NCBI RefSeq assembly: GCF_014947265.1
Contig: NZ_JADCNK010000011.1
Coordinates: 1-64,000 of the forward strand
Length of the DNA: 64,000 bases
Direction: 5' to 3'
DNA from: Pedobacter sp014947265
Lineage (GTDB): Bacteria > Bacteroidota > Bacteroidia > Sphingobacteriales > Sphingobacteriaceae
The notes under the pieces were generated by a model, which saw only the letters and a list, made by a program, of their open reading frames with translations, was not told the DNA's origin and ran no database searches. The position numbers and the translations under genes were made by a program. Each line of letters starts with the position of its first letter. Within the stretch, counting starts at the first letter, position 1. Below are positions 34,648-43,831 of this stretch, one piece after another.

Positions 34648-35127
34648 ATGGCAGAGAAACATATTGTAGTTCAGGGGGCACAGTGCATGTGCAAATTTGG
34701 ATCGGCACCAGATAAATTAAAGGTGCTTACACATACCAAAGAATATGCGAATGATAAAGATGGAAGCCAGAAATCGATTGCGACCACCAAAGATATTGGT
34801 GCAACTTTCGAAAAAAATATGTTCGGTTCCTGCTCAAAAATGAACAATAAACCCTGTAATGCAGTAGTGACTAAATGGTCGGGCTTTTATGAGGATACGA
34901 TTCTTACAAATGGAGGTAAGATTTTGCTGGAAGACAGCAAAGCCACCTGCCCCATCGGCGATACCGATTGTATCTCAATTGTTCAGCATGGCCAAAAAGC
35001 AGAGGCTTCAAAACAAAACTTTGATAATGCAAATAAAGACGTACAAGCACAGCTCAACCCCATGTCAGAATCTTTAGATGAATCTGCAAATAACTTTAAT
35101 GGTGTAGAAGCGAGTGTTAAAGCATAA
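34648..35127 (+). CDS. PAAR-like DUF4280 spike-tip protein
   Basis: This 159-residue protein begins HIVVQGAQCMCKFGSAPDKLKV and contains KNMFGSCSKMNNKPCN, then CPIGDTDCISIVQHGQKAE. These Cys-rich blocks (Cys near 13, 15, 62, 69 and later) match the DUF4280 family, considered PAAR-like. It should cap VgrG and connect it to the large protein encoded 3 nt downstream. The C-terminal helical tail (ASKQNFDNANKDVQAQLNP) could be the contact to cargo. Confidence 0.85.
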   Translation: MAEKHIVVQGAQCMCKFGSAPDKLKVLTHTKEYANDKDGSQKSIATTKDIGATFEKNMFGSCSKMNNKPCNAVVTKWSGFYEDTILTNGGKILLEDSKATCPIGDTDCISIVQHGQKAEASKQNFDNANKDVQAQLNPMSESLDESANNFNGVEASVKA

Positions 35128-35130
35128 CAT

Positions 35131-37821
35131 ATGGCAAAGGGAATAAAGAAAATTATTTGGACTGGTGAAGGTAAAGTATATAATGCTAATAAAGGATCAA
35201 TACCGGGTCAGTTAGTCGTGGTGGCTCCCGATCAGTATGTTTGGTTCAAAATAGGCGAATGGCAGCCCGGTACTACCGACCAGGACAAAAAGAAAGACAT
35301 AAAATGGGCTGTTTTTAATGAGAGAAATATTATCGATCTCCAAAAAACAATACCCAGCAATTTTAATTACGGGTATAAAATTCCTAAAAAGCTATGTGGC
35401 CCATATTTGTGGTACATTGAAGCAACTTGGAGCGGAAATTTTGATAGTAAATCAGGGTTAAAGATCAGGGGCGACTCGCCGGCAAAAATAGTAGACAGCA
35501 GGTGGACTCAAAATGAAGGTGGAGCAGATGTACGCAAAACTTACCAGTTTTCTTACGGCGAACTGATATGGCTCAGGCTCTTTACCGAAGGTTTAAATGG
35601 CTATGAAAACGTAGAAGTAAGGGTTTTTAGGAAATTGAGGTCTGCTATGGGCTTATGGCCAAAAGATGATGAGGTAACCAGGAAAATTTACAGGGTAAGT
35701 GTAATAGATGGCGAAATTAACCTGAAAATCCCAAATACTTATGCCTGGTATCATTCAATGAATGACAGAGCAGATGTTGAAGAATTTTATGTGCGTGTGG
35801 TGCATCCGGTAACTGGTAAATATATTGAAGATACAGGTGGCAAGGGTGATACGGCACATGCCCGTTTTTTAAGAATAAAAAATAAACTTAAATCGCGAGT
35901 AGTAGAAGCGCCCGAAAACAGAACTCCGGTTACCATCTACCAACCTGATAAAAATGAAGCAAGGTTTGAGCTATGTAAATTCGAACAAATAAATTTAACC
36001 GAAGCAGGGGGTAAACCTGTTCTCATTTTTGATAATGGAAAGGGTGTTAAAAATATTTCTGATAAACGCGAAACAACGCTTGAATCTATTTATTTTAAAT
36101 TCGACAGTACAGAATTGTTACCCGCAAGTCTTAAACAGCTTAATAATATTCTCCAGTTCTTATTGGAGCATAGGCACAGCACCATACAACTTGATGGTTT
36201 TGCCTGTGTAATCGGTAAACAGAACCACAATAATGTATTGTCAGAAAACAGGGCAAAAACAGTCAGAGAATTTTTTATTAAAGGAAAGTTAGATCCAAAT
36301 AGGATTAAAGCCGCTGGCCATGGCGAGGTGAACCCTACCGATGATAAAATGGGCCGTGATAATATCAAATACAAAAATGAATATGATTATACTAACAACA
36401 GGCGTGTAGATATTGCATTTGAATATTATGGCCATAATGCACATACAATCATTTATCAGACCATATCAGGTAGTACGTCAAAAAATATTCTAATCCAACC
36501 GATTAATTTCGATACTAAGGCATGTTTTGATAGAAAGAAACACGATAAAATGATTACCTTATTAAACCTCAATGAGGAAAAGGCTCATAACGAAGGAAGT
36601 ATAACCATTCCAGCAATATCTAGTATGGGCAAAACTGGTATAATGCCTATTGACTATATATGGCCTACACACAAGGCTACTTTAAAAGGTATTTATAGCT
36701 CTGCCAACGAATATTTGGTACATATTCATTCATGCAGGTATTTTTCGGTTCGAAATAATCCTACAATAAATGTTCAGGTATATCCCGACGTAGAGTGGAC
36801 CCTTGAGTTTTCGTATAATTTTGTTAATTCAGCTGCCTATACGCATGGTAATTTACCAGAGTATAGCAGAAATAACCCAAAACCTGATGAGGTTAAGGAG
36901 ATTATACGGGAGAATAGAAAGGCACAATCGAAGGCTGTTTCTTCTGGGATTGAATCCAAAAGAATACAAAATAGCCCTGAAATGCTTACTAATTTTGGAC
37001 TGAAACTCCAGGCAGAATGGAATGACAAACAATCAAAGGCGGAGGTGGGAGCCGAATTTGGAAAGAAAATCAGAAGAGTGCTCGATGTTTTTATAAAATA
37101 TAAAGAAATAGCAGATAAAGTAAAAGATACGGTTGGGGGCGCAGTAAAGAAAATTCCAGGAAAACCTCCTTTTATGTTTGAGGTGCAGTCTCCTGCTTTA
37201 AATGCAGCAATTAGTTGGAGTTTACAAAAAGGAGAAGGCAAATATGTTGGGAAAATCGCAACTGTTGGGAAATTAAATTTTAAGGGTGACCCTTTAATTG
37301 GCGCATCATTTACCATTGATTTATTGGCGGTTGGAAGTAGGATGCATCCACTGGTTGCTGCTATGGTTACTGGAACGGAGCTTGCTTTGAGTGCTTTAAA
37401 TGGAGGCATTACTTTTGAAGCAAAATTCTATGGGAAACTTAGCTTCGATTTCAATGCGCTTGAAATTAATAGTCTTTCAGGGATAAAAGCAGGCTCTTTA
37501 GATCTTGGTGCTGAAATGGGTATAGAGATCACACTCAAAATTAACTTCGCTGTAAAGTACAAATCTTGGTTTATGGAAGTTGAAGTAAAACTTAGGGCGC
37601 AAGGCGTTGCCAAAGCATATTTTGCTGCTAAACTTAAAATTGATTCAGATCAGAAAGGGGTTTTTTACACACCCGAATTAGGCTTTTCTGGTTTAATATT
37701 TACATTCGAAGCTGAGGTAGTTGTTCAAGGGTTTAAACGTATGTTAAAGTTTAGTAATGATAAAGAGCCCTTCTTAAAGGCTGATGTTCCTGACTTAACA
37801 AAACAATATATACTTCCATGA
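35131..37821 (+). CDS. Large OmpA-domain candidate T6SS effector
   Basis: This 896-residue protein has no signal peptide. Its N-terminal ~300 residues are beta-rich (immunoglobulin-like pieces such as YKIPKKLCGPYLWYIEATW). An OmpA-like peptidoglycan-binding domain lies in the middle (ESIYFKFDSTELLP near residue 321, LDGFACVIG, LSENRAKTVREFFI, AAGHGEVNP, NNRRVDIAFEYYG). A linker and a C-terminal ~200-residue region of alternating hydrophobic strands (ISWSLQKGEG, VKLRAQGVAKAYFAAKLK) end it. The PAAR-like gene upstream and lipoproteins downstream suggest a delivered effector acting at the envelope, perhaps pore-like. The toxic activity is not assigned. Confidence 0.65.
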   Translation: MAKGIKKIIWTGEGKVYNANKGSIPGQLVVVAPDQYVWFKIGEWQPGTTDQDKKKDIKWAVFNERNIIDLQKTIPSNFNYGYKIPKKLCGPYLWYIEATWSGNFDSKSGLKIRGDSPAKIVDSRWTQNEGGADVRKTYQFSYGELIWLRLFTEGLNGYENVEVRVFRKLRSAMGLWPKDDEVTRKIYRVSVIDGEINLKIPNTYAWYHSMNDRADVEEFYVRVVHPVTGKYIEDTGGKGDTAHARFLRIKNKLKSRVVEAPENRTPVTIYQPDKNEARFELCKFEQINLTEAGGKPVLIFDNGKGVKNISDKRETTLESIYFKFDSTELLPASLKQLNNILQFLLEHRHSTIQLDGFACVIGKQNHNNVLSENRAKTVREFFIKGKLDPNRIKAAGHGEVNPTDDKMGRDNIKYKNEYDYTNNRRVDIAFEYYGHNAHTIIYQTISGSTSKNILIQPINFDTKACFDRKKHDKMITLLNLNEEKAHNEGSITIPAISSMGKTGIMPIDYIWPTHKATLKGIYSSANEYLVHIHSCRYFSVRNNPTINVQVYPDVEWTLEFSYNFVNSAAYTHGNLPEYSRNNPKPDEVKEIIRENRKAQSKAVSSGIESKRIQNSPEMLTNFGLKLQAEWNDKQSKAEVGAEFGKKIRRVLDVFIKYKEIADKVKDTVGGAVKKIPGKPPFMFEVQSPALNAAISWSLQKGEGKYVGKIATVGKLNFKGDPLIGASFTIDLLAVGSRMHPLVAAMVTGTELALSALNGGITFEAKFYGKLSFDFNALEINSLSGIKAGSLDLGAEMGIEITLKINFAVKYKSWFMEVEVKLRAQGVAKAYFAAKLKIDSDQKGVFYTPELGFSGLIFTFEAEVVVQGFKRMLKFSNDKEPFLKADVPDLTKQYILP

Positions 37822-38909
37822 TAATGTCAAGAATAACTTTAATTGGCACGGTATCATTAATACTAATGTCATGTCAGCAGCAGTTGCCCGGTAAAACAAA
37901 AAAACAATTAAAGCAAACTGAAAATTTTTGGAAACAAAGAAACCGCTTAATTACAATGGAAAAAACAAAGATAGAATTCCCTCAAAAAATAGATACAACA
38001 TTAACAGAAAGAAGGGTCAATAGAATATATATTGATAACATGGAATGCCAGTTTGAAGTATTTGTAGATGATGTTCTTTTATTAAGGATAATGGGGCCAA
38101 TTACTCAAAATGGTGGTGGCATTAGCGGTGATCATGATATTAATCAATTGTTATTGACATCAGGAAAACATGAGGTTATGGTTAGAATGTATCCGAAATT
38201 TAAGCAAACTGTTTTTGGTGAAGAGGGTTATGTAAATTTAAAATTTTCTCATTTTACAAGAGAAACATTCAAAAAGCCAATTTACTTTAGTGATATGAAT
38301 GCTCACAATGGGGTCCACATAGACCAATCAGAAAAGCAATGGATAGAGAAATGGGACCAGGAAAATCAAGTAGGTTATGATGGGGATTATGTAGAGAAAC
38401 AACCCCATAAATTTAAAGGATTTCCAGTTTATGAATGGCATAGTATTTTTAAAGCTGAAGTACCTTTTGATATGGTCGGATGGCGCAATTCTATTAATTT
38501 AAGAAAAGAGGAATATGAAGAAAAGAAAGATATAAGAAATGAAGTTTTTGCTGAATATAAAAAGATATATGAATTGATCGAGAAAAGAGATGTTCAAGCA
38601 TATCTTAATTTAGTAAAAGAGCGAGAAGAATTGGTTACACAAGCTTTGCATTATAGAGAAAACGAGAAAAAAGCTAGGGCGGAAGAATTTGTTAAATTGA
38701 TACAAGATCCTGATTATGAGATAGAGCCTATGTATGCGGAAACATTTCAGCTAGACTATCAAGGTTATGGGAAATTGGTCTCTTTGGTTAATAAAATCGA
38801 TGGAGAGGGGATTATCCGACTGAAAAATAATAAAAATCACGATGATTGTGTGTATTTGGATTTTCGTTTTCAAAGAAAGCATAAAGGAGATAAACTAACT
38901 GTAATCTAA
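37818..38909 (+). CDS. Lipoprotein, likely immunity to the OmpA-domain effector
   Basis: This 363-residue lipoprotein begins MIMSRITLIGTVSLILMSC with the lipobox at LMSC. The start overlaps the upstream stop (ATGA), showing translational coupling with the OmpA-domain gene. The body is charged, with a beta-rich half (MECQFEVFVDDVLLLRIMG) and a helical half (EYKKIYELIEKRDVQAYL). A homologous but truncated copy follows at 40084. A lipoprotein immunity protein would neutralise an effector at the periplasmic face (inference). Confidence 0.65.
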   Translation: MIMSRITLIGTVSLILMSCQQQLPGKTKKQLKQTENFWKQRNRLITMEKTKIEFPQKIDTTLTERRVNRIYIDNMECQFEVFVDDVLLLRIMGPITQNGGGISGDHDINQLLLTSGKHEVMVRMYPKFKQTVFGEEGYVNLKFSHFTRETFKKPIYFSDMNAHNGVHIDQSEKQWIEKWDQENQVGYDGDYVEKQPHKFKGFPVYEWHSIFKAEVPFDMVGWRNSINLRKEEYEEKKDIRNEVFAEYKKIYELIEKRDVQAYLNLVKEREELVTQALHYRENEKKARAEEFVKLIQDPDYEIEPMYAETFQLDYQGYGKLVSLVNKIDGEGIIRLKNNKNHDDCVYLDFRFQRKHKGDKLTVI

Positions 38910-38961
38910 ATTAAAAAAGGGATTACTAATTAAAAAACGAATTAAAAATAAATTTTAACCC

Positions 38962-39321
38962 ATGAGAGGAATAATGTTTTTATTAACCACTGTGTTTTTT
39001 TTTAGCTGTAATGCTCAGACTAAGGATGTAGAAAAAAGGATTATAGGCAGTTGGACAAGTGAGATGAAAAATCGTAGTACAGGTAAACCCATAGGAAAGA
39101 TGTATATAGAATTCACTAAAAATGGTGAATTTATTCAAAAAACAGGAGAAGGAAGTGAACAAGTTGTTTCAAAAATGACTTACAGACTTACTAAAGATAA
39201 AATTTATTATAAGGGAAAGGCAACATCTAATGAGGAATTTGATTCTAATTATTCTTTAAAAGGGGATATATTAATTATAGAATCTGGTGGTGAAAAATCT
39301 GAATATATAAAAGTTAGATAA
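38962..39321 (+). CDS. Small lipocalin-like lipoprotein
   Basis: This 119-residue protein has a lipoprotein signal (MRGIMFLLTTVFFFSC) and a beta-rich body starting IIGSWTSEMKN, with KMYIEFTKNGEFIQ and KMTYRLTKDKIYYKGKA. It is a clear paralogue of the gene at 40856. Such GxW-starting small proteins are common Bacteroidota lipocalin-like lipoproteins. Its position in the effector/immunity block suggests an accessory immunity role. Confidence 0.65.
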   Translation: MRGIMFLLTTVFFFSCNAQTKDVEKRIIGSWTSEMKNRSTGKPIGKMYIEFTKNGEFIQKTGEGSEQVVSKMTYRLTKDKIYYKGKATSNEEFDSNYSLKGDILIIESGGEKSEYIKVR

Positions 39322-39356
39322 ATTAAGAATAATACCTGTCTATTTGAAATATTAAG

Positions 39357-40037
39357 GTGAAAATAAAATTATTGTCATCCGCGTTATTAATCGTGATGTT
39401 TACAACTGCCTGTAAAAAAGAGGCCATAGATATTGCGAAGTTAACATTTAACAAACCATTAGATACTGATTTAAATGGTTATGCTTCACGAGTGGAAAAC
39501 CAGAATGGACATATCGAAGTTTCAGATGGCGGTTTTAAAACAGTTGATAATGGCGAAAAAATTGTTAAATATTCATTCGATGAAAAGGAAAGTGCAAATC
39601 TTAAATTCGACGGAGCAGCGATCAATCCTTCATTTGGGGCGGTTATTACCACCTATAACAATCTGTTATCATTTGCTACATTTACCGTTAATACAGAGCA
39701 GACTGTAAGCAGCGTACAATATCTCAAGAAAAAATTTGGGAAACCTGATAGTGCCTCAGTAAATAATATCATGGCCGAAACGCTAAGTGCCAAAACCAAG
39801 GCAATGCTTAAAGAAAGCTTTCCCGAATATTATAAAGAGTATAAAAATGATTTTAACAGTATGGTTGTTGATTACCCGCAAGTAACAACATGGGTAAAAA
39901 ATGATGTCCTATATCGGTTAACACTAGATCCGGTAAATAATAGTTTAAACTTTAAACTCGATATTATTACTAAAAAAGCATTTGAAGATGCCGTAATTAT
40001 GGGGTATCATAAAAATACCGACAATCCTTTCAAATAA
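39357..40037 (+). CDS. Unknown lipoprotein
   Basis: This 226-residue protein starts with GTG (39357) and a lipoprotein signal (MKIKLLSSALLIVMFTTAC). The body has a beta-rich first half (HIEVSDGGFKTVDNGEKIV) and a helical section (TKAMLKESFPEYYKEYK). It has no recognised family and no paralogue here. It sits between the two related lipoprotein sets, so it is probably part of the same immunity block. Confidence 0.65.
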   Translation: MKIKLLSSALLIVMFTTACKKEAIDIAKLTFNKPLDTDLNGYASRVENQNGHIEVSDGGFKTVDNGEKIVKYSFDEKESANLKFDGAAINPSFGAVITTYNNLLSFATFTVNTEQTVSSVQYLKKKFGKPDSASVNNIMAETLSAKTKAMLKESFPEYYKEYKNDFNSMVVDYPQVTTWVKNDVLYRLTLDPVNNSLNFKLDIITKKAFEDAVIMGYHKNTDNPFK

Positions 40038-40083
40038 CTAAGTCAGGCATGATAAAAGAACCCTATTATTTAGTTGACTTTAA

Positions 40084-40830
40084 TGTCTCTCTTACAATTT
40101 CGATATATTGATCAATGATGTTCTGGCCTTTTCATATGATAGTGGGGGGAGCATTTACTCAAATTATCCCATAAATCATTTTATACTTAACAGTGGGACG
40201 CAGCAGATTAAAGTAAGGTTTAAGCCCTTAGCAGATTCGCAAACGATACATCAGGATGCTGAAGCTATTATTAAAATACAATATCTTGATGCTTCAACAG
40301 TGGATCAGGAACAACTTAAAACCGTATACGAGTATAAAATGCAGCGGGTAGAAGATGGTAAATTACCTTTTTTAGAGTCTATTGGTGAGTTTAAGGCAGA
40401 AGTGCCTTACCAATTAAAAGGCTGGTCTGATGCCGGTATTATTGATGTTGAAAATGAAGTCGCCATTGAGAGGATACATAACTATTATCATCGAATTTAT
40501 ACACTTTTTAAAAATCAGGATGTTGATGCACTTGCGCTGCTATTAAAAAAAAGGTACGAAGAAACAGATACATCTATGTACCTGGAAGAAGATAATATTG
40601 CCGCATTAAATAACATTTTCAAAATGATTGATGCTGAAGGTTATGTGATGCAGGATTTTCCGAATGTGCCCAGGGAAGCGTTTTACGCAAAAAATAGGTT
40701 GATAAACTTAATTAGGGAAGATAAATCTCCGATTATTTCTTACCTAAAAAAGGCAGAAAACGAAGAATTTGGTTTTCCTTTTTACATATACCTGCCAAAA
40801 GGCAATACTGGGTTCGAAATTATTCTTTAG
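40084..40830 (+). pseudogene. 5'-truncated copy of the 363-aa lipoprotein gene
   Basis: The frame that runs to 40830 opens just after a stop at 40081-40083 and reads CLSYNFDILINDVLAFSYD. This aligns with NMECQFEVFVDDVLLLRIM inside the gene at 37818, and the later part GEFKAEVPYQLKGWSD matches SIFKAEVPFDMVGWRN. The signal peptide, lipobox and first ~60 residues are missing. A TTG at 40108 could give a 240-residue protein, but it would be cytoplasmic. A short upstream frame from 40049 (MIKEPYYLVDFN) may be the frameshifted start. I treat it as a decayed duplicate. Confidence 0.6.
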
Positions 40831-40855
40831 ATGCACAAGGCCAAGAATAAAAATT

Positions 40856-41212
40856 ATGAGAGGAATAATGTTTTTATTAGTTTTTGCCTTTTTGAGTTGT
40901 ACTTCTAAAACTGCAGATCAGGAAAAGAAACTTATTGGCAAATGGGTAGGCGATTTAATAGATTATAAAATAAAAATCAATTTGGGTAAAATGTATTTAG
41001 AATTTACCACAGATGGTAATTTCTTACAAACCTCAGTTAATGGAAAAGAGCACGTTACTTCAAAAATGACCTATAGAATTAATAAAGATAAAATTTTTTA
41101 TAAGGGGAAAGCTACCGGAAATGAAGAATTCGATTTGAACTATCATTTTAAAGGTGACAACTTAATCTTAACAGCCGATGGCAACAGCGAACCGTATTCA
41201 AGAATTAAATAA
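40856..41212 (+). CDS. Small lipocalin-like lipoprotein, second copy
   Basis: I start the gene at the ATG at 40856 because it gives a lipoprotein signal (MRGIMFLLVFAFLSC) matching the paralogue at 38962; an earlier start would add an unrelated tail. The 118-residue product shares LGKMYLEFTTDGNF and KMTYRINKDKIFYKGKA with that copy. With the truncated gene just upstream it forms a duplicate of the 37818-39321 pair. Confidence 0.65.
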   Translation: MRGIMFLLVFAFLSCTSKTADQEKKLIGKWVGDLIDYKIKINLGKMYLEFTTDGNFLQTSVNGKEHVTSKMTYRINKDKIFYKGKATGNEEFDLNYHFKGDNLILTADGNSEPYSRIK

Positions 41213-41423
41213 AGTTAAAGAAATGATATTTGGTAAATAGATAACCTTTTTCGAGTAACAAATATCTTTAGTCTCATAAATCGTAGATGGATACTAAGCG
41301 GAGTATAAATATTAAAGATTTTGTGGATTGTTAAATAGCTTTTATCGATATTATACCATTAAATGAAGCTTGATATGGTTAATATCTTTAAAGTAAAAGG
41401 ATGAAAATGAAGAATTTGATTTC

Positions 41424-42113
41424 ATGATTGCCAAAAGAATTTCAATTGCGCTATTCTTCTACTTCCTTCTTTTTAGGTTCTATGCCATATACTCCCTATT
41501 TTCTTCTTTCATTATCCAAGCACCCAACGAAAGCTTAATCAGGAATACAAACGATGGTTATCAACTGACCATTTTCCAGCTTGAATTTTATTTTTTCCTT
41601 ATCGTTTTATACAGTTTCAGACCATCGCGGTTTAATAAAATCATTATTAAAAGCTACAAAAAAGGAGGAGCTGAAAAGTTATCGAAAAAATTTTTTTTTT
41701 GGATCGTTTATATAGGTTTACTACTTGCCGTTTTCGGGATACCATTATTGATTTTCAAAAATGCATTAGGAAATGTACTTGATGTAATTACAAAAGCCAA
41801 CTATTACATAATTGAAAATACAAGCTTATTGATAATAGCAATTATGTTTTTAGGCCTTAATATGTTGGGCTTTTACTACGACTTTATCAATGCTTTTGAT
41901 CATGCCAAAACCCAGTTTTTCCGATTTTTATTCGCATTTATGTTAACGGTTCCAGTTTCGGCATTTCTATATTTAATTTCTGTTGTACTTCAGATAAAAG
42001 CTGATGCCTTGATAATCATCTGTTTGGCATTTAATCTTTCCTTTCTTTTTCTCAGTATTATGGGCGATTCGAATAAAAATAAATTAAAGGCTGTTAGAAT
42101 TAATTCTAAGTAA
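41424..42113 (+). CDS. Polytopic membrane protein of unknown function
   Basis: This 229-residue protein has about five transmembrane segments (IALFFYFLLFRFYAIYSLF; FYFFLIVLYSF; WIVYIGLLLAVFGIPLLIF; TSLLIIAIMFLGLNMLGFYY; FMLTVPVSAFLYLISVVLQ). It has no catalytic motif I can name. It comes after the immunity lipoproteins and before the second hcp cassette, so it could be immunity for a membrane-active toxin, but this is only context. Confidence 0.5.
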   Translation: MIAKRISIALFFYFLLFRFYAIYSLFSSFIIQAPNESLIRNTNDGYQLTIFQLEFYFFLIVLYSFRPSRFNKIIIKSYKKGGAEKLSKKFFFWIVYIGLLLAVFGIPLLIFKNALGNVLDVITKANYYIIENTSLLIIAIMFLGLNMLGFYYDFINAFDHAKTQFFRFLFAFMLTVPVSAFLYLISVVLQIKADALIIICLAFNLSFLFLSIMGDSNKNKLKAVRINSK

Positions 42114-42764
42114 TGGATTCTTAAAAGATTGAATCCTAGACCCTTGTTGAGGGATTGCAGATTAATATTTTTCCAGATTTTCCAAATACTGCATAAATAA
42201 TCTGAATAAGAAAACAGATTTTTAAATTTAAATAAAGTAGAAGATGAATAAGCTAATAAAATTAATTGCAATAGGAATTTACATAAGTTTAGAATGTTGT
42301 GCACAGATTTTGCTGAGAAATTAAAAAGGATAATAAAACAGGTCTCAGTACACAGTACTTTTCTCCACTTTATCAATTTTAATTTCTATCTTTTTTTTGT
42401 ATTGTCTGCTTAGGCATGGAATATGTATTCAGAAACCCAGCTGTTCCATTTCGTTAATAAAAATATAAATGCTACTGTAGGATAAACATATTGTTATTTT
42501 TTTTGATTTCCTTCCTTCCAGAAAACTACATCAACATTAAAAATTTAGGCAGGAAGCAATTCAACCTGTTGCAAAAAGTAACAACTTGCCCTAAAATGCT
42601 ACAATACTTTGCCCTATTGCATGTAGTAAAAATAAGACGGAAATTTATTTTGAAAAAAAATACACTTTTTTTCTTCACAATAATCTGCGTTTCCTATAGC
42701 GTAAGCCAAGATTTTAATTTTATCGACTCTGTTACTCATTATATATGAGTGAGATACGCAATAA
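42114..42764. other. Intergenic region with truncated signal-peptide frames
   Basis: These 650 bases hold no intact gene. Two short frames begin like secreted proteins and then stop. One at 42244-42324 reads MNKLIKLIAIGIYISLECCAQ, then a stop after 26 codons. The other at 42650-42748 reads (TTG start) MKKNTLFFFTIICVSYSVSQ, then a stop after 32 codons. They look like N-terminal leftovers of lost envelope or immunity proteins. Confidence 0.45.
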
Positions 42765-42806
42765 TTGGCTTAATATTTGGTTTATACTTAATGTAGCGGA
42801 GGCTAC
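42765..42806 (+). promoter_or_regulatory. hcp promoter and 5'-proximal hairpin (copy 2)
   Basis: TTGGCTTAATATTTGG contains AATATTTG (42772-42779), one mismatch from TAnnTTTG. GTAGC-GGAG-GCTAC (42793-42806) repeats the hairpin of copy 1 with a changed loop and an identical stem. The following leader ends TTTAACCTTTAAATTTTAAA directly before ACTATGG, as in copy 1. Conservation of stem, spacing and ribosome-binding segment while the rest differs argues for function. Confidence 0.6.
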
Positions 42807-42843
42807 GAAAAATCCAATTATTTAACCTTTAAATTTTAAAACT

Positions 42844-43239
42844 ATGGCTTTCAAAGCTAGATTAAACTTTTCAGGCAAGGAGTACGATGTACTTCATTGT
42901 GCCTATGCGTTAAACCGTGATGTAGATGCTAAAGGAAGACCCTCTTCCGGAGTTTACGGCGGTACCATCGATATTGAGATCGAATCAACCGAAGACACCT
43001 CAATAATCGAGGCGATGGTAAACAACCAGTACAAACCTATTACAGGAACCCTTCTGATCAAAAAATCCGAGGAAGATGCCAAAATGAAAGAAGTTAACTT
43101 CGAGGATGGTTACATTGTTAAATATTCCGAAGGAATAAACATTGTTGGCGATCACGCGATGACGCTCAAGTTCCAGATTTCTGCCCGCAAGCTTAAATTA
43201 GGAAGCGCCGAGCACGTTAACGATTGGCCAAAAGCTTAG
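42844..43239 (+). CDS. hcp: T6SS tube protein Hcp (TssD), type A copy 2
   Basis: This 131-residue Hcp is nearly identical to the gene at 28487 (S for A at residue 10 and S for T near 75). The DNA is also nearly the same, including the leader, which indicates a recent duplication or gene conversion. It starts the second hcp-hcp cassette, which serves the lysozyme-like and Rhs modules that follow. Confidence 0.93.
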   Translation: MAFKARLNFSGKEYDVLHCAYALNRDVDAKGRPSSGVYGGTIDIEIESTEDTSIIEAMVNNQYKPITGTLLIKKSEEDAKMKEVNFEDGYIVKYSEGINIVGDHAMTLKFQISARKLKLGSAEHVNDWPKA

Positions 43240-43351
43240 TTAGGTTTAAGGCCTAAGGTTTAGGGTTTAAGGCATTTAGACGCCAACCCCCATGCGCTTA
43301 GCGCCAAACTCCTCGCAATTAATTTATCTTTCACATTAAAACTTTACTACA

Positions 43352-43747
43352 ATGGCATTTAAAACCCGTTTAAACTTAGGATCAAAAGAATTTGATGTAC
43401 TACAGTGCAGCTTTTCATTAAATAGAGATGTTGACGCCAAAGGCCGTCCATCGTCAGGTGTTTATGGTGGTACCATCCACATCGAAATCGAATCAACTGA
43501 AGATACTTCAGTGATCGAATCAATGGTTAACAATCAGTACAAGCCACAGGCTGGTAGTATTATCTTCAAAAAAGGCGAAGAAGATGCAAAAATGAAGGAA
43601 CTTACTTTTGAAGATGCCTATATCATTCAATATAGCGAGGGTATTGCAGTAAATGACAATACACCGATGACTTTAAATTTTGTAGTATCTGCCCGTAAAC
43701 TAAAACTGGGCAATGCAGAACACGAAAACGACTGGCCAAAAGCTTAA
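43352..43747 (+). CDS. hcp: T6SS tube protein Hcp (TssD), type B copy 2
   Basis: This 131-residue Hcp matches the gene at 28993. The first ~65 codons are almost identical in DNA as well as protein. From KPQAGSIIFKK onward there is a cluster of about nine changes, and the final GNAEHENDWPKA is shared again. The patchwork suggests a conversion tract plus selection on a surface loop. A strong terminator follows at 43756. Confidence 0.93.
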   Translation: MAFKTRLNLGSKEFDVLQCSFSLNRDVDAKGRPSSGVYGGTIHIEIESTEDTSVIESMVNNQYKPQAGSIIFKKGEEDAKMKELTFEDAYIIQYSEGIAVNDNTPMTLNFVVSARKLKLGNAEHENDWPKA

Positions 43748-43755
43748 TCTGATAT

Positions 43756-43802
43756 AAATCGTTATTAGTTTCCGCTAAGCTGGCACTAATAACGATTTTT
43801 TT
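43756..43802 (+). terminator. Intrinsic terminator after the second hcp pair
   Basis: AAATCGTTATTAGT (43756-43769) pairs perfectly with ACTAATAACGATTT (43785-43798) over a 15-nt loop, followed by a T-run to 43802. It is different in sequence from the terminator after the first hcp pair, so only the genes and leader were copied. Confidence 0.85.
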
Positions 43803-43831
43803 GTTTTGTGGCATGATAAAAAGAGCTACCT

